From Helicobacteraceae bacterium (lineage in GTDB: Bacteria; Campylobacterota; Campylobacteria; Campylobacterales; SZUA-545), in NCBI GenBank assembly GCA_011390075.1, contig JAABTA010000025.1, positions 1-6,627 on the forward strand: 6,627 nucleotides of DNA. The letters are read 5' to 3'. Every line of letters starts with the position of its first letter. Position 1 is the stretch's first letter. The notes below the pieces were generated by a model. It made no database searches and was not told the origin of the DNA. It saw only the letters and a list, made by a program, of their open reading frames with translations. The position numbers and the translations under genes are program-made. Positions 1-5,271 of the stretch are shown one piece after another.

Positions 1-63
1 GGCACTAGCATACAACGACAGTGCTAACACTGCGACTAAAATGAGTTTAAATTTCTTAAACAT
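1..63 (-). CDS. Exported protein, N-terminal signal peptide only (5' partial gene)
   Basis: Reading the minus strand from the CAT at 61-63 gives an ATG followed by 20 more codons that run off the window start without a stop. The peptide begins MFKKFKLILVAVLALSLYAS and ends with A at the window edge. It is a textbook Sec signal peptide: a lysine-rich n-region (KKFK), a hydrophobic h-region of about 13 residues and an A-S-A type signal-peptidase I site close to residue 21. A good Shine-Dalgarno (AAAGGAGA on the minus strand, near 69-76) lies 5-6 nt before the ATG, which supports the start. There is no lipobox cysteine within the visible part, so a periplasmic or outer-membrane protein is more likely than a lipoprotein. 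The mature protein lies outside the window and its function cannot be inferred. It is divergent from the helicase gene. Confidence 0.8.
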   Translation of the reverse strand, partial: MFKKFKLILVAVLALSLYASA

Positions 64-135
64 TGTATTCTCCTTTGGGTGTATTTATTTCTAGTTAATC
101 TCTTTTCTTTTTAATTCTTGTTGAATAGTTTTTGA

Positions 136-165
136 AAGATACAAAGAAATTGCAAACTGTTTCAA
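136..165 (-). promoter_or_regulatory. Candidate sigma-70 promoter of the exported-protein gene
   Basis: On the minus strand a TTGAAA (-35, plus positions 160-165) is separated by 18 nt from TATCTT (-10, plus positions 136-141). The -35 matches the consensus at five of six positions and the -10 at four of six. Transcription would start near 129, giving a leader of about 65 nt. The region is AT-rich, so chance matches are expected. This is only the best candidate seen. Confidence 0.3.
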
Positions 166-184
166 ATCGTAACAATCTTAAATT

Positions 185-212
185 TTTTCAAAAATAAAAG
201 TTATGGTATAAT
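185..212 (+). promoter_or_regulatory. Extended -10 promoter upstream of the DEAD-box helicase
   Basis: A perfect TATAAT at 207-212 is preceded by TG at 204-205, giving the extended -10 form TGGTATAAT. A weak -35 (TTTTCA, 185-190) lies 16 nt upstream, in a T-rich stretch typical of epsilonproteobacterial sigma-70 promoters. Transcription should begin near 219. This is one of the two best promoter matches in the window, the other being in front of ilvE. Confidence 0.7.
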
Positions 213-227
213 TAGACTAGGTGAACT

Positions 228-284
228 AAACAAGATGTAAATACAGAAACTTTTTAAGTAGCTTAGTTGCTTGTCATCTTGTTT
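228..284 (+). ncRNA. Stem-loop in the helicase leader or a short non-coding RNA
   Basis: AAACAAGATG (228-237) is exactly complementary to CATCTTGTTT (275-284), giving a 10-bp stem that starts about 9 nt after the predicted transcription start. The 37-nt interior can form a smaller imperfect hairpin at 256-272 with two G-U pairs. The 3' arm ends in GTTTTA, so the structure could act as a weak intrinsic terminator of a roughly 70-nt RNA or as a folded 5' leader element. It matches no RNA family I recognise. That it is an RNA element is inferred from the promoter position and the perfect stem. Confidence 0.4.
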
Positions 285-445
285 TATGTACTTCTAAACT
301 CTTAAATGTAAGAAATAATTGTGCATATTAGAAGACTGCTTATGCATTAGATAATCAAAACTAATTCACTGAATAAAAGCAGTTTGAGTAGCGATAGCTA
401 TGAGCAAAGTTTTAATAAAAGCAACACAGAAAAAGAAAGAGATAA

Positions 446-1924
446 ATGAACAGCGAATTTACACAATTTAAACTCTCAGAACCTATTTTAAAAGGGGTTC
501 TAGAAGCAGGTTTTAAAGCTCCAAGTCCCGTGCAAAAAGATGCCATTCCACTGGTATTAAACGGAGAAGATATTGTAGCGCAAGCACATACAGGAACAGG
601 CAAAACAGCAGCTTTTGGCCTTCCAATTATGAGCATGATGGAACACAACATAGGCGTTGAGGTACTAGTTGTAGCGCCAACAAGAGAACTTGCTATGCAA
701 GTTAGTGATGAACTTTTTAAGTTAGGAAGACATGCAGGAGTCAAAACTGTTACAGTTTACGGTGGCCAGTCCTATTCAAGACAGATTAATCAGATAGAAA
801 ATGGTGCCTCTATTCTAGTGGCAACTCCAGGAAGACTGATTGACCTTTTAGAGTCAAAAAAGATTACCATTAATCCAAAATTTGTTGTGTTAGATGAAGC
901 TGATGAGATGCTTGATATGGGCTTTCTAGATGATATTAGAAAGATCTTAAAGTTTGTATCCAAAGAGGCACAAACGCTACTTTTTTCAGCAACTATGCCC
1001 CCTCCAATTAAAAAGATCTCTCAAGAGTTCTTAAAAAATCCTAAATATATTCAAATTACAGAGCGAGAAACAACCAATAAAGATATCTCTCAAGAGTACT
1101 ATGTGGTGGAAGAGAAAGAGCGACAAGACGCAGCTATTAGACTCATTGACTACTACGACCCATACAAAGCTATTATCTTTTGTAGAATGAAAAGAGAAGC
1201 AGACGCTCTTTCTAATACTCTTTTAGCCAAAGGCTATCCATCCAAAGCCCTTCATGGGGATATGGATCAACGAGAGAGAGAAGCTGCGATTAGAGGGTTT
1301 AAATCAGGCGCGGTTGAGATCTTGGTAGCTACAGATGTAGCGGCTCGTGGTCTTGATATTGCTGATGTAAGCCATGTGTTTAACTACCACATTCCATTTG
1401 ATCCAGAAAGCTATGTTCACAGAATCGGAAGAACAGGAAGAGCTGGAAAAAAAGGGATTGCAATTACTCTTGTCACCCCAATGGAGTTTAGGGAGCTTCA
1501 AAGAATTAAAAAGATTGTTGGCACAACTATTGAGCAGAAATTTATTCCATCAAGACAAGATGTCAAAGATGACCTCAATCAAAAGATCTTAACGCAAATT
1601 GAAAAACAGAAAATCCATGCAAAAGCCCCAGATCTTATCACGATTTTAGAAGAGGAGATGGAGCTTTCACATATTGCTTTTAAGCTGATGTCGATGCTTA
1701 TTGATGGGCAAACGGTCAGTGGTCCTGAAAAAATCGGACTCGATGCTCACAATATACAAAAAGTCCTTGATAGGTTTAAAAGAGACAGAAATAGTGGAGG
1801 CAAAGGCCGAGGTGGCAAAAGAGGCGGTAGCCGTGGTGGCAACCCCAACTATAAGGGCAAAAATAACTCTAGCTCTAGAGGTAGAGATAGAAGCAAAGCA
1901 AGACCAAGAAGCGATAAAAACTAA
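446..1924 (+). CDS. DEAD-box ATP-dependent RNA helicase with RGG tail (RhpA/DeaD-like)
   Basis: This 492-residue cytoplasmic enzyme uses ATP to unwind or remodel RNA duplexes, a role in ribosome assembly, mRNA decay and cold growth. All core motifs are present and intact: Q motif (aromatic F8, SPVQ 27-30), motif I AHTGTGKT 47-54, Ia PTREL 78-82, Ib TPGR 127-130, II DEAD 150-153, III SAT 181-183, V ATDVAARGLD 295-304 and VI HRIGRTGRAG 325-334. After the two RecA-like domains comes a linker (about 365-445) and a basic glycine/arginine tail (about 450-485) with RGG repeats, a common nonspecific RNA-binding element. The ATG at 446 is preceded only by a purine-rich AAAGAGA, a weak Shine-Dalgarno. 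From memory, H. pylori RhpA (HP0247) is the single DEAD-box helicase of that species, works with RNase J, and sits in a similar neighbourhood. The gene appears monocistronic, with a long leader and a hairpin after the stop. Family assignment is certain; the exact subfamily name is not. Confidence 0.97.
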   Translation: MNSEFTQFKLSEPILKGVLEAGFKAPSPVQKDAIPLVLNGEDIVAQAHTGTGKTAAFGLPIMSMMEHNIGVEVLVVAPTRELAMQVSDELFKLGRHAGVKTVTVYGGQSYSRQINQIENGASILVATPGRLIDLLESKKITINPKFVVLDEADEMLDMGFLDDIRKILKFVSKEAQTLLFSATMPPPIKKISQEFLKNPKYIQITERETTNKDISQEYYVVEEKERQDAAIRLIDYYDPYKAIIFCRMKREADALSNTLLAKGYPSKALHGDMDQREREAAIRGFKSGAVEILVATDVAARGLDIADVSHVFNYHIPFDPESYVHRIGRTGRAGKKGIAITLVTPMEFRELQRIKKIVGTTIEQKFIPSRQDVKDDLNQKILTQIEKQKIHAKAPDLITILEEEMELSHIAFKLMSMLIDGQTVSGPEKIGLDAHNIQKVLDRFKRDRNSGGKGRGGKRGGSRGGNPNYKGKNNSSSRGRDRSKARPRSDKN

Positions 1925-1931
1925 ACCTTCC

Positions 1932-1954
1932 AAGGAGCACACAATGTGCTCCTT
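1932..1954 (+). terminator. Stem-loop terminator after the helicase gene
   Basis: AAGGAGCACA (1932-1941) pairs perfectly with TGTGCTCCTT (1945-1954) around a three-base CAA loop, 7 nt after the helicase stop codon. The stem is strong for an AT-rich genome. It is not followed by a clean U tract (ATAGATCTCATTT follows), so termination may be partial or the hairpin may mainly protect the 3' end of the mRNA. The ilvE -10 box lies only 22 nt beyond it. Confidence 0.65.
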
Positions 1955-1973
1955 ATAGATCTCATTTAAATTC

Positions 1974-1982
1974 TGATATAAT
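1974..1982 (+). promoter_or_regulatory. Extended -10 promoter of the ilvE operon
   Basis: TGATATAAT at 1974-1982 is a perfect extended -10 (TG, one base, TATAAT). No good -35 is visible at 16-18 nt; the region there is the 3' arm and tail of the preceding stem-loop. Transcription would start near 1989, leaving a leader of about 30 nt before the ilvE GTG. Promoters without a -35 are common in Campylobacterota. Confidence 0.7.
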
Positions 1983-2005
1983 CGCAAAATCTATATATAC
2001 ATTAA

Positions 2006-2010
2006 AGAGG
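2006..2010 (+). promoter_or_regulatory. Ribosome-binding site that selects the GTG start of ilvE
   Basis: AGAGG at 2006-2010 lies 8 nt before the GTG at 2019, the ideal spacing, but directly abuts an ATG at 2011, which is too close. That ATG opens only a three-codon frame (ATG AAT CGG TGA) whose stop overlaps the GTG. The spacing therefore supports GTG as the ilvE start. Confidence 0.65.
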
Positions 2011-2018
2011 ATGAATCG

Positions 2019-2933
2019 GTGAAAGAAGCAAAATATATTTGGATGAACGGAGAATTTATACCTTGGGCAGATGCTAAGGTGCATGTTCTCTCCCATACTC
2101 TCCACTACGGAAATGGTGTTTTTGAAGGCACTAGAGCGTATCAAACAGAAGATGGTTTGGCAATCTTTAAGCTCAAAGAGCACACAAAAAGATTGCTAGA
2201 CTCTGCAAAAATTACAGCCATTGCAACTCAATACACTCAAAAAGAGCTAGAAGATGTGCAGATTGAGCTTTTAAGAAAAAATGACTTTTCAGCTAATGTC
2301 TATCTGCGACCTCTTATCTTTTTAGGCTATGGTGTTATGGGACTGTACCATGTGGATGCTCCTGTTGAGACAATGGTAGCAGCATGGGAGTGGGGTGCGT
2401 ATCTTGGAGAAGATGGGCTCGAAAATGGAATTAATGTTAAAACCTCTTCTCTAACAAGAAATTCAATTAGATCGAATCTAGGCCGTGCAAAAGCGGTTGC
2501 AAACTATCTTAACTCTCAAATGGCAAAATATGAAGCTATTCAAAGTGGCTATGAAGAGGCCTTGATGCTTGCAGATGATGGAACCGTGGCAGAGGGAAGT
2601 GGTGAGTGTGTTTTTATTGTACGAGATAACAGACTCATCTCTCCACCAAATGCCACCTCTTTAGAGTCTATTACCCAAGGAACAGTTTTGGAACTTGCCA
2701 AAGATCTAGGCATTGAGATAGAGCGAAGAGACATCACAAGAGATGAGATCTATGTAGCAGATGAGGCGTTTTTTACAGGAACAGCAGCTGAGGTCACTCC
2801 TATTAAATCCCTTGATAAAAGAGTTGTTGGAAATGGAAAAAGAGGAGAAATGACAAAAAAACTTCAAAGTGCATACTTTGATGTTGTGTATGGTAGAGAT
2901 GCACAAAAAAAACACTACCTAACTTATATATAA
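2019..2933 (+). CDS. ilvE: Branched-chain amino acid aminotransferase
   Basis: This 304-residue PLP enzyme catalyses the last step of leucine, isoleucine and valine synthesis, transferring the amino group from glutamate to the branched 2-oxoacids. It is a class IV fold-type aminotransferase of normal length for IlvE. Visible hallmarks are VHVLSHTLHYGNGVFEGTRA (21-40), the predicted PLP-binding lysine K158 in GRAKAVANYL, the signature around EGSGEC (192-197), ESITQGTVLELA (216-227) and FFTGTAAEVTPI (251-262). The C-terminus ending LTYI and the GEC variant of the usual GEN agree with epsilonproteobacterial IlvE as I remember it. Translation starts at GTG, supported by a well-spaced AGAGG. It is the first gene of an operon: its own promoter lies just upstream and the SPFH gene follows after 15 nt. 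A D-amino-acid aminotransferase is an alternative within the fold, but overall similarity favours IlvE. Confidence 0.95.
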   Translation: MKEAKYIWMNGEFIPWADAKVHVLSHTLHYGNGVFEGTRAYQTEDGLAIFKLKEHTKRLLDSAKITAIATQYTQKELEDVQIELLRKNDFSANVYLRPLIFLGYGVMGLYHVDAPVETMVAAWEWGAYLGEDGLENGINVKTSSLTRNSIRSNLGRAKAVANYLNSQMAKYEAIQSGYEEALMLADDGTVAEGSGECVFIVRDNRLISPPNATSLESITQGTVLELAKDLGIEIERRDITRDEIYVADEAFFTGTAAEVTPIKSLDKRVVGNGKRGEMTKKLQSAYFDVVYGRDAQKKHYLTYI

Positions 2934-2948
2934 AAAAGGATTGATACT

Positions 2949-4031
2949 ATGCCAGCAGACATGAATGGTTACTTCAAAAGAAGCCAAGGCGGCAACAGCG
3001 GCGGAGGCAATGGTGGAGGACCTAAAAACCCCTTTGGCGGTGGCGGGAACAAAACACCAGATTTTATGAAAGATTTTGGAAAAAAAGCAGGATTTATCTA
3101 CGCCATTATTGGTATTGTAGTTCTGCTTGTAGTTGCAAAACCTTTTGCAATTATTAACTCCGGGGAGGTAGGGATTAAAGTTAACTTTGGTAAATATGAA
3201 GACCAACCGCTCTATCCAGGGTTTCATATTATTGTCCCTTTTGTGCAAAGGGTCATTATTGTTGACACCAAGGTGAGAATTACCAACTACAACAACACTG
3301 AGATTATACGGGATAAAAGCAGTATTAATCAAAAACCACCAATTTCCATTTTGGATAAAAGAGGTTTGCCAGTTGAGGTTGAATTAACCATTCAGTATAG
3401 TCTCAAGCCACAATTAGCACCAACAGCTATAGCAAGACTAGGCCTTAACTGGGAGGATAAAACTATCAATCCAAATGCCAGAGATGTTGTCAGAAGTGTT
3501 ATTGGACAATACACAGCAGAAGAGCTTCCTAGTGAGAGAAACTCTATTGCCACTCAGATTCAAGAAGGCATGAAGGAGCGACTAGAAAAACTAGGAGATG
3601 CCCCTATTAATCTTCAAGGTATCCAGCTAAGAGGGATTGTTTTGCCTGTAAAAATTAGAGAGCAAATTGAGCGAGTACAAATTGCCAAGCAAGAGGAAGA
3701 GAGAGCAAGAAACGAAGTTCTTAGAACCAAACAAGAGGCAATTAAAAAGCAAGAAGAAGCAAAAGGTACAGCCCAAGCTAAGAGAATCGAAGCCCAAGGT
3801 ATCGCCGATAAAGCGCTCATTGAAGCAAAAGCTCAAGCAGAAGCCAATGGACTTATTGCAAGATCTCTCACAGCAGAACTCATCAACTTGCGACAAGTAG
3901 AAGTCCAAGGTAAGTTTAACGAAGCTCTTCAAGTCAACAAAGACGCAAAGATCTTTTTAACACCTGGAGGCTCAACACCAAATATCTGGGTTGACACCAA
4001 AGACAAACAAAGAACCTCGGTATCTAACTAA
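2949..4031 (+). CDS. SPFH/band-7 (prohibitin/HflK-like) membrane protein
   Basis: The 360-residue product is a membrane-anchored SPFH protein, a family that forms large oligomeric rings or cages in the inner membrane and influences membrane proteases and lipid microdomains. In order it has a glycine-rich, HflK-like N-terminus (residues 14-34), a basic segment, one transmembrane helix (about 48-68), the SPFH domain (about 69-240, including NSGEVGIKVNFGKY and LYPGFHIIVPFVQRV) and a long charged Ala/Glu/Lys/Gln coiled coil (about 240-300). A further C-terminal segment contains LTPGG (337-341). By family precedent the SPFH domain would face the periplasm, but topology is not provable here. AAAAGGA at 2934-2940, 8 nt before the ATG, is a good ribosome-binding site. 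It lies 15 nt after ilvE and its stop overlaps the hisIE start. No second SPFH gene (an HflC partner) is present, so prohibitin-like homo-oligomers are more likely. From memory the ilvE-SPFH pair also occurs in Campylobacter jejuni. Client proteins are unknown. Confidence 0.9.
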   Translation: MPADMNGYFKRSQGGNSGGGNGGGPKNPFGGGGNKTPDFMKDFGKKAGFIYAIIGIVVLLVVAKPFAIINSGEVGIKVNFGKYEDQPLYPGFHIIVPFVQRVIIVDTKVRITNYNNTEIIRDKSSINQKPPISILDKRGLPVEVELTIQYSLKPQLAPTAIARLGLNWEDKTINPNARDVVRSVIGQYTAEELPSERNSIATQIQEGMKERLEKLGDAPINLQGIQLRGIVLPVKIREQIERVQIAKQEEERARNEVLRTKQEAIKKQEEAKGTAQAKRIEAQGIADKALIEAKAQAEANGLIARSLTAELINLRQVEVQGKFNEALQVNKDAKIFLTPGGSTPNIWVDTKDKQRTSVSN

Positions 4032-4702
4032 TGTCTTTTCAGGTTGACTGGCAGAAAAATCCGCTGATAGCCGCAGTAGCGCAAGATAGCACCTCAAAAG
4101 AGGTGCTTATGCTTGCGTGGATGGATCAAGAGGCGCTTCATCTCACTTTAGAAACGGGCTTTGCTCACTACTTTTCCAGAAGCAAACAAAGAATCTGGAA
4201 AAAAGGAGAGTCTAGCGGTCACACCCAAGAGGTTGTAGATATACGATTAGATTGTGATAGTGACGCTGTTGTTATGCTTGTGAAGCAAGAGGGCGTGGCT
4301 TGCCATACTGGGAGAAAAAGTTGCTTCTATCAAGATCTTAAAACGAACACAGAAGCTTCAAAACCAGAAGTGAATGTGGAGGAGATCTACTCTATTGTCA
4401 ATAGAGTGTATGAGACAATTGAGTCTAGAAAAACTTCTAGTCCCGAGAGCTCTTATGTTGCAAAGTTGATGAGCAAAGGGGAGAACTCCATTTTAAAAAA
4501 GGTTGTAGAAGAGGCAGGAGAGTTCTCGTTTGCAGTCAAAGATAGTGATGCAAAAGAGATTATCTATGAAGCGACTGATCTGCTATTTCATACTCTTGTG
4601 GCCCTCTCATTTAGCAATATTTCTCCAGATAGAATTAGACAAGAACTAGCTAGAAGAGAGGGTTTAAGTGGCATAGAGGAGAAGAAAGGCAGAGGAAAAT
4701 AG
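4031..4702 (+). CDS. hisI: Bifunctional phosphoribosyl-AMP cyclohydrolase / phosphoribosyl-ATP pyrophosphatase
   Basis: This is fused HisIE, 223 residues, catalysing steps 2 and 3 of histidine synthesis: PR-ATP to PR-AMP plus pyrophosphate (HisE domain), then opening of the adenine ring (HisI domain). The HisI half (about 1-104) carries SRSKQRIWKKGESSGHTQEV (49-68), the Mg-binding aspartates D74, D76 and D78, and the Zn-binding cysteines C75, C91 and C98. These cysteine spacings (16 and 7) equal those described for the archaeal enzyme. The HisE half (about 116-210) is an all-alpha MazG-like fold with KGENSILKKVVEEAGE (149-164) and YEATDLLFH (179-187), supplying the metal-binding acidic residues. 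Its ATG shares one base with the SPFH stop (TAATG), and there is no evident Shine-Dalgarno in CTCGGTATCTAACTA, so translation probably depends on reinitiation after the SPFH gene. No other his genes are nearby. Also called hisIE. Confidence 0.96.
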   Translation: MSFQVDWQKNPLIAAVAQDSTSKEVLMLAWMDQEALHLTLETGFAHYFSRSKQRIWKKGESSGHTQEVVDIRLDCDSDAVVMLVKQEGVACHTGRKSCFYQDLKTNTEASKPEVNVEEIYSIVNRVYETIESRKTSSPESSYVAKLMSKGENSILKKVVEEAGEFSFAVKDSDAKEIIYEATDLLFHTLVALSFSNISPDRIRQELARREGLSGIEEKKGRGK

Positions 4703-4743
4703 AGCATCTAGAAAAAATATTAAACCACCCCGCTGTTCAGAAG

Positions 4744-5259
4744 ATGAACGCTATTGCCGATTCGTTAATCTACTCATTTTCCGATGAGTTTATTATTGCA
4801 TTAGGGGCTCTTTTTGCTCTTTTTATTCTTTTTATAACTCTCTCTATTGGCTTGAACCACAAAAAGGTTCTCTCTCTTATCTTTATCTCTCTTGCTTTAG
4901 CAACAGTCTCTGCAGGCCCACTAGTGGCCTATGACTATGTTAATAGAGTCTATAAAAGTGTGGAGTACAAGCAGATTGAACTCAGACAGCTTCAGTTTAA
5001 AGATGAGGCTCTTTTAAAGGGTTTTGTTGTCAATAGATCCCAAAAGAATCTTAAAGACTGCAAAATTGAGGGCAAACTCTTTTTAAAAACCGATTCTAAG
5101 TTTCAGCGGTTTTTAAAACTTATGAGCCCTAAAAGCAAAGATTCAGCATTTTTAGAAGGGAGCATTGCTCCTAATAGTGTTCGTCAATTTACGCTTGAAT
5201 TTCCTAATATTGCTTACGAAGATGAGCTAGAGATCTCTTTAAAAACTGTTTGCAGGTAA
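4744..5259 (+). CDS. Two-helix membrane protein with extracytoplasmic domain (DUF2393-like)
   Basis: The product from the ATG at 4744 is 171 residues. It has two transmembrane helices (about 15-36 and 43-63) followed by a soluble beta-rich domain of roughly 100 residues with alternating hydrophobic strands (LLKGFVVNRSQKNL, CKIEGKLFLK, SVRQFTLEF, ELEISLKTV). Such a domain recalls the small Ig-like domains of membrane-anchored proteins. Two cysteines (C106, C170) could pair if the domain is periplasmic. From memory the architecture and neighbourhood resemble the DUF2393 family of Campylobacterota; the function is unknown. It is probably the last gene of the ilvE operon. The start is uncertain: the ATG has no spaced Shine-Dalgarno, and the frame stays open upstream through IEHLEKILNHPAVQK to an ATA at 4699 that overlaps the hisIE stop and has AAAGG 9 nt ahead. 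The true protein may be 186 residues. Confidence 0.8.
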   Translation: MNAIADSLIYSFSDEFIIALGALFALFILFITLSIGLNHKKVLSLIFISLALATVSAGPLVAYDYVNRVYKSVEYKQIELRQLQFKDEALLKGFVVNRSQKNLKDCKIEGKLFLKTDSKFQRFLKLMSPKSKDSAFLEGSIAPNSVRQFTLEFPNIAYEDELEISLKTVCR

Positions 5260-5271
5260 ATATCTCAAAGA

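Larger units (their letters stand above)
64..445. other. Divergent intergenic region with a long, structured helicase leader
   Basis: These 382 bases contain no convincing protein gene on either strand. The plus strand holds only start-stop or few-codon frames, such as ATGTAA at 235 and at 308, plus one 23-codon frame at 400-471 that lacks a good ribosome-binding site. The region contains the candidate minus-strand promoter, a strong plus-strand extended -10 promoter at 204-212, a perfect 10-bp inverted repeat at 228-237/275-284, and a nested inverted repeat at 335-383. If the plus promoter drives the helicase gene, the 5' leader is about 225 nt, unusually long for this group. The alternative is that the first hairpin ends a short non-coding transcript. 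Confidence 0.6.

Noticed and set aside
412..744. 110-codon open frame on the minus strand opposite the helicase start
   Set aside because: It is antisense to the conserved Q motif and motif I region, has a low-complexity Ser/Thr/Leu composition with no recognisable domain, and is explained as a shadow of the real gene.
1667..1987. Overlapping frames on both strands across the RGG tail (minus 1667-1987, plus 1701-1958)
   Set aside because: Repetitive glycine/arginine codons readily give long alternative frames rich in Ala/Val; neither has independent signals.
2919..3332. 137-codon minus-strand frame opposite the SPFH gene
   Set aside because: It overlaps the strongly supported SPFH reading frame, including the glycine codons, and gives no family-like motif or supported ribosome-binding site.
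3667..3900. Lys/Gln-rich 77-codon frame inside the SPFH coiled coil
   Set aside because: The repeat-like coiled-coil codons produce a spurious alternative frame; no ribosome-binding site or homology is visible.
5229..5238. Palindrome AGAGATCTCT near the end of the small membrane protein gene
   Set aside because: It has no loop, lies within coding sequence and includes a common restriction-type hexamer; there is no evidence of a regulatory role.
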